From: Halalkalibacter suaedae
Lineage (GTDB): Bacteria; Bacillota; Bacilli; Bacillales; Bacillaceae_D
Direction: 5' to 3'
Assembly (NCBI RefSeq): GCF_017939705.1
Contig: NZ_JAGKSQ010000001.1
Coordinates: forward strand, 496,001-560,000
DNA length: 64,000 bases
The first letter of the stretch is position 1, and the number at the start of each line of letters is the position of its first letter. The translations under genes were made by a program, and so were the position numbers. Positions 1 through 10,534 of this stretch are shown here, one piece after another. The notes beneath the pieces are model-generated. The model had not been told where the DNA came from. It ran no database searches and saw nothing but the letters and a program-made list of their open reading frames with translations.

Positions 1-902
1 ATTTTTCGTAATCGGTGGTTAACCCCTGATTTACTTACTTTACCACTCTCAACCATCTCACCGAGCTCCTTTAATGTTACATCTTGGTGAAGAACACGTA
101 GTTCAGCAATTTCCCGTAACTTAGGGGGTAATTCTGCAAGTCCTAACTCACGTTCAACAAATCGAATATTCTCCACTTGACGAAGAGCAGCTCCCACCGT
201 TTTGTTTAAATTGGCTGTTTCGCAATTCACGAGGCGATTAACCGAATTTCTCATATCCTTCATTATTCGCACATCTTCAAAATACAGGAGTGCTTGATGT
301 GCCCCAATGATATTCAGAAACTCAGTAATTTTTTCGCTCTCTTTCATATACGTAATGAACCCCTTTTTTCGTTCCAATGTTTTTGCATTTAATTGATATT
401 CGTTCATCAATTCACATAAGGAGTCATTATGCTCTTCATAAAGAGAAAAAATCTCTAAGTGATAAGAGGACGTTTCCGGATGATTAACTGAGCCCCCAGC
501 TAGAAAGGCTCCACGCAAATAAGCTCGTTTGCAGCAAGACTCTTCGGTTAGATCCTTTGAAATAGTTCGTATAAAAACAAAGCCCTCCGCCAAGATCCCT
601 AATTCTTCCAATAGATTCTTAGCCTCATGCTGCATTCTAACAAGATACACATTGTTTTTCTTGAGTCTCATTTTCTTTCGAACAAGTAGCTCAACAAACA
701 TTGACGGATATACTCTCTTAATTAACGTGTAGATCCTTCTTGCGATCGCAGCATTTTCCGTTGTCACATCCAAACTTATTTTCATTTGACTAAAGGACAG
801 AGAGCCGTTCATCCGAATGAGTGCAGCTAATTCCGCTTTGGCACAGCAGTCATCTTGTTCAAGTTGTGTTAATTCCTTCTTGGTTGTGGCTGCAAAGGAC
901 AA
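1..902 (-). CDS. whiA: WhiA-family DNA-binding protein, 3' end cut by the window
   Basis: The first 300 codons of WhiA (YvcL) are visible; the last few lie outside the window. WhiA pairs a LAGLIDADG-like homing-endonuclease fold with a C-terminal helix-turn-helix; in Bacillus it binds the nucleoid and affects division and chromosome segregation. Here the N-terminus reads [20 protein letters not shown] and the visible C-terminal part ([20 protein letters not shown]) is the WhiA helix-turn-helix region. I place the start at a TTG (902-900), eight bases after the Shine-Dalgarno AAGGGAG; a GTG nine bases upstream abuts that site and is unlikely. It follows yvcK by 23 bp, the usual rapZ-yvcK-whiA order. 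Confidence 0.93.
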   Translation of the reverse strand, partial: MSFAATTKKELTQLEQDDCCAKAELAALIRMNGSLSFSQMKISLDVTTENAAIARRIYTLIKRVYPSMFVELLVRKKMRLKKNNVYLVRMQHEAKNLLEELGILAEGFVFIRTISKDLTEESCCKRAYLRGAFLAGGSVNHPETSSYHLEIFSLYEEHNDSLCELMNEYQLNAKTLERKKGFITYMKESEKITEFLNIIGAHQALLYFEDVRIMKDMRNSVNRLVNCETANLNKTVGAALRQVENIRFVERELGLAELPPKLREIAELRVLHQDVTLKELGEMVESGKVSKSGVNHRLRK

Positions 903-925
903 AGCCCTCACTCCCTTCAGCTCTT

Positions 926-1882
926 TTACTTCTTATTAGACTTCATCCGCAATAGGGCCTCTGATACTTTCAAGGCATCATGCCTTAGCTTTTGTTGCCG
1001 CTCCAATACGAAATGCCCTTGGGTAATAGAGATTCCAATTTCCCTTATACGATCCTCATCGACCTTAACCGGAACAGCTCCTTCTTCCTCGTAAAGCTCT
1101 CTTACCTCGGAAGATACAGGTGATCCATGGACAAGAATTTCATTAACTAGTCCGTCCCCGCAATGATCGACAATGGCTTGAATATGGTCAGCAGCAGTAA
1201 ATCCATCGGTCTCCCCATTTTGAGTCATTACGTTACAAATATACACTTTTCTGGCGTTAGATTTCTTGATCGCATGTTGGATTCCTGGTACCAATAAATT
1301 AGGAATCACACTCGTATAAAGACTTCCTGGACCGAGCACGATCAAATCTGCTTCTTCAATTGCACTGACACTCTCAGGAAGTGGGTTCACATCATTCGGA
1401 GTTAAAAAGACTTTGCTGATTTTCTTTTGTTCTAAAGGAATTAAGGATTCCCCTGTAACAATAGTTCCATCTGTCATTTCAGCATTTAAAACAATACTCC
1501 GATTTGCAGCTGGATATACATTTCCACGGACATTAAGAACTTTACTTATTTCCGTGATACCACGAGCAAAGTCCCCTGTAATTGAAGTCATTCCAGCAAG
1601 TAGTAAATTGCCAAGCGAATGACCTGATAATCCATTCCCATTAGCAAATCGGTGCTGAAAAAGTTCTTCTACAAGCGGTTCTACTTCAGAAAGAGCAATG
1701 AGAACGTTCCGAATATCCCCAGGCGGAGGAATATTGAGTTCTTTTCGCAGACGACCTGAGCTCCCACCGTCATCTGCCACTGTAACAATGGCAGTAATAG
1801 AAACAGGGAATGTCTTTAATCCTCTTAGCAGGACGGATAGTCCAGTTCCCCCACCTATTACAACCACATTTTGTTTCTTCAC
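926..1882 (-). CDS. yvcK: YvcK/MgfK gluconeogenesis factor (CofD-like family)
   Basis: 318-residue CofD/UPF0052 protein. In B. subtilis YvcK is needed for growth on gluconeogenic carbon sources and for normal cell shape, and it binds UDP-sugars; it does not make coenzyme F420. The nucleotide-binding N-terminus [18 protein letters not shown], the [14 protein letters not shown] segment, [10 protein letters not shown] and the [17 protein letters not shown] loop are all intact. The start is GTG and overlaps the rapZ stop by four bases (GTGA), so translation is probably coupled. Full length for the family. Confidence 0.95.
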   Translation of the reverse strand: MKKQNVVVIGGGTGLSVLLRGLKTFPVSITAIVTVADDGGSSGRLRKELNIPPPGDIRNVLIALSEVEPLVEELFQHRFANGNGLSGHSLGNLLLAGMTSITGDFARGITEISKVLNVRGNVYPAANRSIVLNAEMTDGTIVTGESLIPLEQKKISKVFLTPNDVNPLPESVSAIEEADLIVLGPGSLYTSVIPNLLVPGIQHAIKKSNARKVYICNVMTQNGETDGFTAADHIQAIVDHCGDGLVNEILVHGSPVSSEVRELYEEEGAVPVKVDEDRIREIGISITQGHFVLERQQKLRHDALKVSEALLRMKSNKK

Positions 1883-2775
1883 TTAGCCATTCCCTTTGCC
1901 TTTTCAATATCTCGATGACTGACATGAAGAACATAATCATCAGCAAATGTTTTCCCGAAATACTCTGCTAATGTCACCGACCGGTGTTTACCGCCTGTAC
2001 ACCCAATTCCTATAACAACCTGACTCTTTCCTTCGCGCTTGTACTGTGGAAGCATAAACTTTAATAGATCTGTTAGCTTTTCAATAAATTGCTGTGTCTC
2101 CGTCCACTTAAGAACATAGGAGGACACTTCTTCCTCAAGCCCCGTTTTTGGTCTCATATGTTCGATATAATGCGGATTAGGTAAGAATCTAACATCAAAA
2201 ACAAGATCTGCATCTATCGGAATACCATACTTGAATCCAAAGGACATGAGATTGACAGAAAAAGGATGCTTTTCATTTGTTGAGAAACGTTGAATAATAC
2301 GTTCTCTCAATTGAATTGGCTTCAAATCAGTTGTATCAATAATCTGTTGGGCCCGACCTTTTAGCTCTTCTAACATCTCTCGCTCTAACTTAATTCCAGC
2401 AAGTGGCAAGCCATTAGGAGTTAAAGGATGAGAACGACGTGTTTCTTTATAGCGTTGAACAAGCTTAGCATCCTTAGCATCTAAATAGATGATTTGCAAT
2501 TTGAAATTCAAATGCGGAGCGAGGCTAATAGAGTCAATCGCTTCGAAGAGATGATCGAAAAACTTTCTCCCACGTAAATCAATAACAAGAGCAACCTTTG
2601 TCATCTTGCCTTGAGACCCTTCAATTAATTCAATGAACTTTGGTATTAGTGCAGGAGGAAGATTATCGACGCAAAAATAGCCTAAATCTTCGAAACTCTG
2701 GACTGCAACAGTTTTACCGGCTCCTGACATTCCAGTAATTATAACAATTTCAATCTCTTCACGTTCGATGCTCAT
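1879..2775 (-). CDS. rapZ: RapZ-family nucleotide-binding protein (YvcJ)
   Basis: 298-residue P-loop protein of the RapZ/YvcJ family. The Walker A motif GMSGAGKT is near residue 15, and the C-terminal domain ends with the conserved [10 protein letters not shown] segment. In E. coli RapZ is an RNA adaptor controlling GlmZ and so GlmS; in B. subtilis YvcJ binds and hydrolyses GTP and influences competence gene expression. The start is the ATG at 2775-2773, five bases after GAGGGGG; an upstream in-frame TTG would sit on that ribosome site. It overlaps yvcK by four bases and lies 21 bp after yvcI. Confidence 0.94.
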   Translation of the reverse strand: MSIEREEIEIVIITGMSGAGKTVAVQSFEDLGYFCVDNLPPALIPKFIELIEGSQGKMTKVALVIDLRGRKFFDHLFEAIDSISLAPHLNFKLQIIYLDAKDAKLVQRYKETRRSHPLTPNGLPLAGIKLEREMLEELKGRAQQIIDTTDLKPIQLRERIIQRFSTNEKHPFSVNLMSFGFKYGIPIDADLVFDVRFLPNPHYIEHMRPKTGLEEEVSSYVLKWTETQQFIEKLTDLLKFMLPQYKREGKSQVVIGIGCTGGKHRSVTLAEYFGKTFADDYVLHVSHRDIEKAKGMAK

Positions 2776-2796
2776 CCCATCCCCCTCTTTCAATCA

Positions 2797-3270
2797 TTAT
2801 GTAATAGCTGGATCTAGTCTATACGAAGTGAGCTTGAAATCTTCAGTGTAGTAGAAGGTGCCATATAATATTCCTTTGTTCTGGAAAATGTGCTTAAATA
2901 TAAATGAATCTCCCTCAGCCATTGGTAAGTTGCAAACTTCGCTTTGCTGCTTCCATTCAAGATGACCTTCTGGTGACATTGCAAGCTGTTGACCTTGAAA
3001 ATCATTTGCTTGAAATGTAAACATCATCCATTCATCTATAGGTTGATCATCCCTTGTGATTACCACAGTAGATACTGCACGTAATTCAATATCCTTTACA
3101 GCTAAGCCTGTTTCCTCTCGAAATTCACGTGTAGCTGCTTCTAGAATGGTTTCACCAGGTTCCATTTTCCCACCGGGGGCAACCCACCAAAGCTTGCTAG
3201 GCTTTTGCAAAAGTAACGCCTCGTCATTTTTTAGTAACACACAATTCGTAATTCGTTGCAATAACCCCAC
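2797..3270 (-). CDS. yvcI: Nudix hydrolase YvcI
   Basis: 157-residue Nudix hydrolase. The Nudix box is complete: G34, E40, R48, E49, E52, E53 and G55 match GX5EX7REUXEEXGU, so metal binding and pyrophosphohydrolase activity should be intact. The substrate is unknown; family members hydrolyse nucleoside diphosphates linked to another moiety, often damaged nucleotides. GTG at 3270-3268 fits the family N-terminus (M-x-x-LQR-TNCVL), although the ribosome site before it is poor. First gene of the yvcI-rapZ-yvcK-whiA cluster, with a possible -10 box (TATAAT) at 3285-3290. Confidence 0.88.
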   Translation of the reverse strand: MGLLQRITNCVLLKNDEALLLQKPSKLWWVAPGGKMEPGETILEAATREFREETGLAVKDIELRAVSTVVITRDDQPIDEWMMFTFQANDFQGQQLAMSPEGHLEWKQQSEVCNLPMAEGDSFIFKHIFQNKGILYGTFYYTEDFKLTSYRLDPAIT

Positions 3271-3598
3271 CTCACTATGACTACATTATACAATTAATTG
3301 AAAATTCCCGCTAGCTTAAGCGGAATGACATAATATTCAATATAAGTCTTAATCCTCCACAATCTGAAAAAGAGTCTTATATGTAAAGGTATTCATTTCC
3401 GATAAAGACATGAGTATAAAAAAAGGGCACGGACATGAAGTCCGTGCAAAATATATAAAAAAGGGGGTCAATTACTTATTTATATCTTACCCTTTTTATA
3501 TTTCACAACTGTTACAGAAGGATTAAGAACGAGTGACGATTCGTGTAGGATTCTCTTAAAATAGATGAAATTAAGTTATTTACACATAAACCGTTTCA
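3271..3598. other. Intergenic region between yvcI and trxB
   Basis: 328 bp without a gene. It holds, for the minus strand, the trxB terminator (3414-3447) and a possible -10 box TATAAT at 3285-3290 for yvcI; no convincing -35 precedes that box. Nothing else recognisable was seen. Confidence 0.6.
3414..3447 (-). terminator. Rho-independent terminator of trxB
   Basis: Perfect 8-bp stem GCACGGAC/GTCCGTGC (3427-3434 with 3440-3447) and a 5-base loop. On the minus strand it is followed by a run of U (complement of 3414-3424). It lies about 150 bp after the trxB stop. Confidence 0.85.
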
Positions 3599-4552
<954 letters not shown>

Positions 4553-4634
4553 TTATTACAGATGCTTATATTCTTCAATTATCATTTATCATTCATATCG
4601 TAAGCGAACGGTTCAAATCTGTCTAATTTCCTGC

Positions 4635-5675
4635 TCAGGTTTCATCGCTCCACATTTCATAATGGATTGTAGATAGATTGTCCTGCTGAGTATAAAGTTC
4701 CGCTTGCTCACAACCTAGGAATGCAGCACGTTCAATGATACTAATTGCATTGTCTTTCCCTGCATGGTAGGCAGCAACTCCCAAACAAAACAATAGCGTC
4801 GGACGAATTTCTAATTCGTACTTATTGAAGTCCCTTAAGCGTTCATACGCCAGCTGATATTGACCAAGATCACATAATGTTTCCGCTACCTTGACATAGT
4901 GATCTCCATCCATTGGATATACACACTGTAATGACTCAACCATTATTTCTGCCTCTTTAGTTTGCCCATCTTTTGCATAAAACAATGCTAAATTACAAAT
5001 AGCAATCAAATTACCAGGATCCTTTTCCAAAACGTCTAAAGTAATCATGTACGCTTCTTCGCGATCAGTCCCTAAGCGATAAAGAGCCTCGGCAAGATGA
5101 TTCTGAGCAGCCCAATAGGTTGGATGCTCTTTAATAATCGTCCTTAACAAAGGAATTGCCGTTTCCACATTGCCCTCTCTAAGCAAATAATGTGCCCGCT
5201 CGTGTTGAGCGAGAAGCTCATCTTCTTCCTCAACTAAGCCATCAAATTCATCTTCATCTCGTTCAAACCGAAGCAAATCAAGTAGGTTCTTAGCATCATC
5301 TGTGAACCGTTCATCATCACCTAATTCGAGATAACGCAGCGTCATTCGTTCAGCCTTCTCAAAAAAACCAAGATACGCATAATTATTAGCCATGAAGAAA
5401 TAACACTCAGCAATTTCATCGTTTTCATTCACTAATACCTGCTGTAAAATTTCATTAGATCGTTCGTACTCTCCGATTTCCGAAAGGACTGCAGCTAGTT
5501 GAACATGAAAAACCGGTTCTTTCGCAGTTAATTTGACCGCTCGTTCAAACAGTTTTATAGCTCGGTGCAAATGTTTTTTACGGTAGGCTTCAATGCCCCG
5601 ATGAAAGAAATAGTCTCCACTTCGAAACAATGGAACTACTTTTTGGTTTTCCTGTTCATTTCCTGTTACATTCAT
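4635..5675 (-). CDS. Tetratricopeptide-repeat protein (YvcD-like position)
   Basis: 346-residue soluble protein built of tetratricopeptide repeats; helical pairs with the W/L-G-Y-A-F-A-P pattern are visible around residues 20-120 and again around 165-320. The middle (about 135-155) is an acidic Asp/Glu-rich linker. It has no signal peptide or membrane segment. TPR proteins scaffold protein-protein contacts; the partner is unknown. It occupies the place of B. subtilis yvcD next to trxB, so it may be that orthologue, but length and sequence identity could not be checked. The ATG follows GGAGG by 12 bases. Confidence 0.8.
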   Translation of the reverse strand: MNVTGNEQENQKVVPLFRSGDYFFHRGIEAYRKKHLHRAIKLFERAVKLTAKEPVFHVQLAAVLSEIGEYERSNEILQQVLVNENDEIAECYFFMANNYAYLGFFEKAERMTLRYLELGDDERFTDDAKNLLDLLRFERDEDEFDGLVEEEDELLAQHERAHYLLREGNVETAIPLLRTIIKEHPTYWAAQNHLAEALYRLGTDREEAYMITLDVLEKDPGNLIAICNLALFYAKDGQTKEAEIMVESLQCVYPMDGDHYVKVAETLCDLGQYQLAYERLRDFNKYELEIRPTLLFCLGVAAYHAGKDNAISIIERAAFLGCEQAELYTQQDNLSTIHYEMWSDET

Positions 5676-5850
5676 GCTGTTCCGTTCCCTCCAGCTTCCT
5701 TAATTCATTCCTATAAGTATACACTATTTTCATTCTTTTTGGGCGATAATCACTAAATCGGCTAGAGTGGTTTTAAATAAAGATAAGCGACGTTAAGTAG
5801 TACGAACCTTCTTACAAACGCCTGACGAACTATAACCGATATGATTTATT

Positions 5851-5859
5851 TGATATAAT
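5851..5859 (+). promoter_or_regulatory. Extended -10 promoter candidate for mntA-hepT
   Basis: TGATATAAT is an extended -10 (TGn followed by TATAAT, 5854-5859) about 80 bp before the mntA start. No good -35 hexamer lies at 17 bp, as is common for extended -10 promoters. Confidence 0.45.
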
Positions 5860-5939
5860 TAGATTAGACAGCTTTTCTGAACTAGAAATTTGGTAATCGC
5901 TATTATAAAAAAAGAATGACTGATGGAGGTTTTCTAACT

Positions 5940-6344
5940 ATGAATAATGATATTAAACAAATAATTGTTGATCATTTAGTTGAACATATATCTCCATTCT
6001 TAATCATTTTATTTGGCTCAACAGTAAAAGGAACCGCGAATGATCAAAGTGATGTTGATGTAGCATTCTTAAGTAATTTAAAGTTAGATCAATATCAATT
6101 ATTTATTATTTCGCAAGATCTTGCTTCAAAACTAAATCTTGATGTAGATTTAATTGATTTGAACCAGGCCAGTACCGTTTTTCAAGCCCAAGTCATACAT
6201 ACTGGTAAGATGATTCATTGTTCGGATGAATTGAAGAAAGCTAACTTTGAATTAAAAGTACTAAAAATGTACGCTAAATTAAATGAAGAACGTTTACCTA
6301 TATTGAGAAATATAGAAGAAAGTGGGTCAATCTATGAACAATGA
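5940..6344 (+). CDS. mntA: MntA-type antitoxin nucleotidyltransferase
   Basis: 134-residue minimal nucleotidyltransferase. The family signature GSX10DXD is exact: G26, S27, D38 and D40. MntA antitoxins transfer AMP onto a tyrosine of the HepT toxin and so silence it (type VII toxin-antitoxin). The ATG at 5940 follows GGAGG by 10 bases; the longer frame from 5916 has no ribosome site. The gene overlaps hepT by 11 bases. This pair is on the plus strand in an otherwise minus-strand region, splitting a block that is continuous in B. subtilis, so it was probably acquired. It could instead be a solitary MNT protein, but the adjacent HepT makes the pair convincing. Confidence 0.88.
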   Translation: MNNDIKQIIVDHLVEHISPFLIILFGSTVKGTANDQSDVDVAFLSNLKLDQYQLFIISQDLASKLNLDVDLIDLNQASTVFQAQVIHTGKMIHCSDELKKANFELKVLKMYAKLNEERLPILRNIEESGSIYEQ

Positions 6345-6738
6345 TGTCATTTTAAATAAAATAAGTATTATTGAAAGATGTATAAAACGAGTCAATGAGG
6401 AATATGAGGGTGAGCCTCTGAACTTAAAAAACTATACTAAACAAGATTCTATTGTTTTGAATTTACAACGGGCGTCTGAGGCAAGTATAGATCTCGCTAT
6501 GCATATTGTTGCAGAAAAAAAGCTAGGCTTACCACAGAATAGCAGAGATGCATTCACCCTTTTAGAAAACGAAGGCATTATCCCAACACCACTTTCTGCC
6601 AAAATGAAAGCAATGGTCGGATTCAGAAATATCGCCGTTCATGATTATCAAGAGCTTAATCTATTGATACTTGAAAAGATTCTCGAAAAGCATCTACTTG
6701 ATTTTAATGAATATACAAAAACGATTCTTCTTTATTGA
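6334..6738 (+). CDS. hepT: HepT-like toxin (DUF86 HEPN ribonuclease)
   Basis: 134-residue all-helical HEPN protein. The catalytic RX4HXY motif is intact at R98-H103-Y105 (RNIAVHDY). HepT toxins cleave RNA and are inactivated by AMP addition to the motif tyrosine by MntA. The ATG at 6334 overlaps the mntA end by 11 bases; a GTG at 6322 is an alternative start. No clear terminator follows. With both active-site motifs intact, the pair is probably functional. Confidence 0.87.
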   Translation: MNNDVILNKISIIERCIKRVNEEYEGEPLNLKNYTKQDSIVLNLQRASEASIDLAMHIVAEKKLGLPQNSRDAFTLLENEGIIPTPLSAKMKAMVGFRNIAVHDYQELNLLILEKILEKHLLDFNEYTKTILLY

Positions 6739-6865
6739 TTTAATCTAATCTCCAATAGATGGTATTACTACTTTTAAAGAGGTAGAGGTAGATACAGGGA
6801 CCCGCTAGATCTCCATTACACTTTTGCTGAGGCCACTGAAAAGATGTAGCTTAAATCCTAAGATT

Positions 6866-7052
6866 ACTTACGGACATCGGTTCCGTTATTTTTGTCTAAA
6901 TCGTCATTTTTGTTACTTAACGGACATTTAATCCTTTATTTATTGTCCTAACTGTCATTATTTTAAAATTCATATGAAATAACGGATCATATGTCCCTAA
7001 AAATAATAAAAAGGGTGATTATTGCGATTTAAGGAATCTCATGTCCGTAAAG
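6866..7052. repeat. ACGGACAT dispersed element, copy 1
   Basis: Four motifs in the order two forward and two reverse: ACGGACAT at 6870 and 6920, then ATAACGGATCATATGTCC around 6979-6996 and ATGTCCGT near 7041-7048. Forward and reverse motifs are complementary, so the segment can fold into nested hairpins. The same layout recurs at 53765-53946. Confidence 0.75.
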
Positions 7053-7121
7053 AGTTCCACAAAGCGTATACATCTCCCTTTCTAACAGATTCAAGCATCT
7101 GACCATGGGCATCTATTTATA

Positions 7122-7170
7122 CAAAAAGCCTGCCGCTAGTCTCTTTTTAACGAGACCGTATCGACAGGCT
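7122..7170 (-). terminator. Rho-independent terminator of the his operon
   Basis: On the minus strand AGCCTGTCG (7170-7162) pairs with CGGCAGGCT (7135-7127; one G-U) around a second internal hairpin, followed by TTTTTG. It lies just downstream of the hisI stop. Confidence 0.88.
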
Positions 7171-7191
7171 AAGGTCATGGATTATACACAC

Positions 7192-7818
7192 TTATGACTT
7201 ATGACGTTCTTCAAGTACATTAAGCACTTCATCAAGCGGTAATTTTTGTTCACGTAGAAGGACTAGAACATGATAGAACAAATCCGCCACTTCCCATTTC
7301 AACTCCTCGGGGTCACGATTCTTCGCTGCGATAATGACTTCGCCCGCTTCCTCGCCAACCTTCTTCAAAATCTTATCAACGCCTTTTTCAAATAAATACG
7401 TTGTATATGCTCCTTCTGGACGATCAGCTTCACGCTTTGCAATTAAAGCTTCAAGCTCATCGAGAATGGCAAATCGAGTAGGGTTTGTCTTGACTGATTG
7501 ATCAATTAACGAATCAGAGAAGCAAGTGTAGTCTCCCTTATGGCAAGCCGGCCCTGCTGGAACCACAAGGACGACAAGACTATCTGCATCACAATCATAC
7601 CGCATATCAATGATTTGCTGTGTATTACCAGATGTTCCGCCTTTATGCCACAGCTCTTGACGCGAACGTGAGTAGAACCATGTTTCTCTTGTTTCCAACG
7701 ATTTTTCAAGCGATTCCTTATTCATATAGGCAAGCGTTAATACTTCCTTACTCGCTGCATCTTGAACGATTGCTGGCACCAGTCCATTTTGATCAAAGAC
7801 GATCTTTTCTATTGTCAT
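7192..7818 (-). CDS. hisI: Bifunctional phosphoribosyl-AMP cyclohydrolase / phosphoribosyl-ATP pyrophosphatase
   Basis: 208-residue HisIE fusion for histidine steps 2 and 3. Residues 1 to about 110 form the cyclohydrolase, with the metal-binding DCDAD and the CHKGDYTC cysteine motif. Residues about 112-208 form the pyrophosphatase, with the MazG-like [11 protein letters not shown] helix and [13 protein letters not shown]. Last gene of the his operon; its ATG overlaps the hisF stop by four bases (ATGA), so translation is coupled. A terminator follows directly. Confidence 0.96.
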   Translation of the reverse strand: MTIEKIVFDQNGLVPAIVQDAASKEVLTLAYMNKESLEKSLETRETWFYSRSRQELWHKGGTSGNTQQIIDMRYDCDADSLVVLVVPAGPACHKGDYTCFSDSLIDQSVKTNPTRFAILDELEALIAKREADRPEGAYTTYLFEKGVDKILKKVGEEAGEVIIAAKNRDPEELKWEVADLFYHVLVLLREQKLPLDEVLNVLEERHKS

Positions 7819-8573
7819 CGTACGGTCACTCCCTTTTCTTTTAAATACGATTTCACTTCTGCAATCGATGTTTCCTTATAATGAAAAATTGAAGCAGCAA
7901 GTGCAGCATCTGCCTTAGCATCATCAAAGACATCCTTGAAATCTTCCTGTTTCCCTGCACCACCAGAAGCAATAACCGGAACCGTTACAGCTTCACTTAC
8001 AGCCTTTGTTAACGCAAGGTCAAACCCATTCTTTGCCCCATCTTGATCCATACTTGTCAAAAGAATTTCACCAGCACCTAGACGAACCACTTCCTTTGCC
8101 CATGCAATGACTTCCCACTCCGTCGCTTTACGACCGCCATGTGTATAGATTCGCCATGAACCTAGCTCTTGATCGTATTTAGCATCAATTGCAACAACAA
8201 TACATTGCGAACCAAAGAAATCGGCTCCCTCTTTAACAAGCTCTGGTCGATTGACAGCTGCTGTATTAAGTGAGACTTTGTCAGCACCAGCACGAAGGAC
8301 ACGTTTCATGTCTTCAAGTGAGTTAATTCCGCCACCAACTGTAAACGGAATCGCTAGCGTTCCAGCAACTTGTTCAATTACTTCAACCATCGTTTCCCGG
8401 CCCTCATGAGAAGCAGAAATATCTAGGAAAACGAGTTCGTCCGCTCCTTGCTCATTATAAAAAGCAGCTAGCTCTACTGGATCACCAGCATCACGTAAGT
8501 CAACAAACTGCACTCCTTTAACAACACGGCCTTCCTTGACATCCAAGCATGGAATAATTCGTTTTGTTAGCAT
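7815..8573 (-). CDS. hisF: Imidazole glycerol phosphate synthase, cyclase subunit
   Basis: 252-residue (beta-alpha)8-barrel that, with HisH, turns PRFAR plus ammonia into imidazole glycerol phosphate and AICAR. The first catalytic aspartate is D11 ([15 protein letters not shown]) and the second lies in [10 protein letters not shown], near residue 130. Phosphate loops FTVGGGI and VIASGGAG are intact. The ATG directly follows the hisA TAG with no gap, and the gene overlaps hisI by four bases. Confidence 0.97.
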   Translation of the reverse strand: MLTKRIIPCLDVKEGRVVKGVQFVDLRDAGDPVELAAFYNEQGADELVFLDISASHEGRETMVEVIEQVAGTLAIPFTVGGGINSLEDMKRVLRAGADKVSLNTAAVNRPELVKEGADFFGSQCIVVAIDAKYDQELGSWRIYTHGGRKATEWEVIAWAKEVVRLGAGEILLTSMDQDGAKNGFDLALTKAVSEAVTVPVIASGGAGKQEDFKDVFDDAKADAALAASIFHYKETSIAEVKSYLKEKGVTVR

Positions 8574-9311
8574 CTATTTAACAACTCCTTCAAGAGCCTC
8601 TTTCAGTGTGAATTGATTTGTGTAAAGAGCCTTGCCAACAATCGCCCCACTTACACCCTTACTAGCTCGACTACGAAGCTCAGTTAAATCCTCAAGTGAA
8701 CTAACACCACCTGATGCAATCACCTGTTTGCCAGTCGCTTCAGCAAGTGCAGTAATGGCTTCAGTATTCGGTCCAGACAGCATTCCATCACGAGAAATAT
8801 CAGTAAAAATAAATACCTCAGCACCAAAGCGAGCTAGTTCCTGAGCAAGTGTTTCAGCTTTAACAGAAGAGGTCTCAAGCCAGCCCTCTGTTGCAACATA
8901 ACCATCTCTTGCATCAAGACCAATGACAATCCGATGACCACCATATGTTTGCAGCATTTCCTTTGTGAATTCAGGGTTATTGACTGCAACACTCCCTAAA
9001 ATGACACGATCAACACCTTGTTCGAGGTAGTAGGCAACGTCTTCTGCTGTTCGAATACCGCCACCAATTTGAACCTTTGCGTCAAGCTCCTTAGCAACTC
9101 GGATAACATGCTCATGGTTCACACGCTGTTTCGCCTTGGCGCCATCAAGGTCAACCATATGGATCCATTCTGCCCCGCTTTCTGCGAAAACCTTTGCCAT
9201 ATCAAAAGGGGAATCACCATAAACCGTTTCTTGATCGTAGTCGCCTTGCACAAGACGAACACATTTCCCGTCTCTCATATCAATCGCCGGATAAATAACG
9301 AACTCACTCAT
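8574..9311 (-). CDS. hisA: ProFAR isomerase
   Basis: 245-residue (beta-alpha)8-barrel, paralogous to HisF, catalysing the Amadori rearrangement of ProFAR to PRFAR. The N-terminal catalytic motif is [14 protein letters not shown], with D11; the second aspartate is in [11 protein letters not shown]. The start is the ATG at 9311, eight bases after GGAGG; an upstream in-frame start lies inside hisH. It overlaps the hisH stop by eight bases. Confidence 0.96.
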   Translation of the reverse strand: MSEFVIYPAIDMRDGKCVRLVQGDYDQETVYGDSPFDMAKVFAESGAEWIHMVDLDGAKAKQRVNHEHVIRVAKELDAKVQIGGGIRTAEDVAYYLEQGVDRVILGSVAVNNPEFTKEMLQTYGGHRIVIGLDARDGYVATEGWLETSSVKAETLAQELARFGAEVFIFTDISRDGMLSGPNTEAITALAEATGKQVIASGGVSSLEDLTELRSRASKGVSGAIVGKALYTNQFTLKEALEGVVK

Positions 9312-9948
9312 TTGCTTTTCCTCCTTTTTCCACAAGTTCTCCGAAATTTCGAAGAATCGACATTCCTACATCACTGCTTTTTTCTGGATGAAATTGTGTT
9401 CCTAATACATTTTCACGACCGACGACAGCTGGTACAACCCCGTCATATTCACTCGAGGCGATTAGTACATCTTCATCATCATGCTTCACGACATATGAGT
9501 GAACAAAATAGACATGACCAACTTCTACATTTTTCAGTAGCGGATGCTCTGGCTGATCAAAGCGTAATTGATTCCAGCCCATATGCGGAACCTTATAGCT
9601 CTGACCTTCACTAGTCACTCCACTAAAACGCTCAACACGACCTGGTAACAGCTTCAATCCTTCTGTTTGACCATGCTCCGTGCTTTCTTCAAAGAGCAGC
9701 TGCATCCCAAGACAAATGCCTAATAGCGGCTTTCCTGACGTTGCCCATCGACGTAAAAAATCGCTTAGCCCCATTTGGTCTAATGTTTTCATTGCATCGG
9801 GAAAGGCACCAACACCTGGCAAAACAAGCCCATCCATTTTTTCCAATTCATCGATTTGATCTGTTAGAACATAGTCTAATTGCAAACGCTCAAGAGCTTT
9901 GCTAACACTATGCAAATTTCCCATTCCGTAATCAACGATGCCGATCAT
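9304..9948 (-). CDS. hisH: Imidazole glycerol phosphate synthase, glutaminase subunit
   Basis: 214-residue class I glutamine amidotransferase supplying ammonia to HisF. The nucleophile is C79 in GICLGMQLL; the histidine-glutamate pair is in FHPEKSSD near the C-terminus. The oxyanion loop [10 protein letters not shown] is present. The start ATG at 9948 ([11 protein letters not shown]) follows AAAGGA by 10 bases. One base separates it from the hisB stop. Confidence 0.96.
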   Translation of the reverse strand: MIGIVDYGMGNLHSVSKALERLQLDYVLTDQIDELEKMDGLVLPGVGAFPDAMKTLDQMGLSDFLRRWATSGKPLLGICLGMQLLFEESTEHGQTEGLKLLPGRVERFSGVTSEGQSYKVPHMGWNQLRFDQPEHPLLKNVEVGHVYFVHSYVVKHDDEDVLIASSEYDGVVPAVVGRENVLGTQFHPEKSSDVGMSILRNFGELVEKGGKANE

Positions 9949-9949
9949 C

Positions 9950-10534
9950 TTACAACATTCCTTTCGTGGACGGTACACCTTTTACTCTCTCATCAATGCT
10001 AGTCGCTTCATCCAATGCACGTGCAAGTGCCTTGAAGACCGCTTCAATCATGTGATGTGTGTTATGACCGTAATGAACGATAATATGTAGATTCATTCGT
10101 GCCTCGATCGCTAGCTTCCACATAAATTCATGAACGAGCTCAGTATCAAACGTGCCTACCTTTTGACTTGGGAATTCAGCTCGAAATTCAAGATGCGGGC
10201 GATTGCTTAAATCGACAACAACTTGTGCTAACGTCTCATCCATTGGAACGAACCCATTGCCGTAGCGACGAATTCCTTTTTTATCACCCAATGCATCCTT
10301 TAACGCCATCCCTAGACAAATTCCAATATCCTCTGTTGTATGATGATCATCAACTTCTGTATCACCATCTGCATCAACAGTTAAGTTAAAATGACCATGC
10401 TTTGTAAAAAGGTCGAGCATATGATCTAGGAAAGGAACACCTGTCGAAAGCTCAGATTTACCTTCCCCATCAATCGCATAATCAAGCTTAATCTTCGTTT
10501 CACCAGTGTTTCTTTCAATGTTTGCTTGTCTCAT
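9950..10534 (-). CDS. hisB: Imidazole glycerol-phosphate dehydratase
   Basis: 194-residue monofunctional dehydratase, without the phosphatase domain found in enterobacterial HisB. The manganese-binding [10 protein letters not shown] and [18 protein letters not shown] motifs and [12 protein letters not shown] are intact. It overlaps the hisD stop by one base (TAATG). The histidinol-phosphate phosphatase needed for this pathway is not in the window. Confidence 0.96.
   Translation of the reverse strand: MRQANIERNTGETKIKLDYAIDGEGKSELSTGVPFLDHMLDLFTKHGHFNLTVDADGDTEVDDHHTTEDIGICLGMALKDALGDKKGIRRYGNGFVPMDETLAQVVVDLSNRPHLEFRAEFPSQKVGTFDTELVHEFMWKLAIEARMNLHIIVHYGHNTHHMIEAVFKALARALDEATSIDERVKGVPSTKGML

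Larger units (their letters stand above)
6739..7191. other. Convergent intergenic region after hepT and the his operon
   Basis: 453 bp between the hepT stop and the hisI stop. It contains one copy of the ACGGACAT inverted element (6866-7052) and the his operon terminator (7122-7170). Bases 6739-6860 show nothing recognisable. Confidence 0.7.

Noticed and set aside
9018-9614. 198-codon plus-strand frame across hisA and hisH
   Set aside because: Antisense to two well-supported his genes, His-rich composition typical of a shadow frame, no ribosome site.
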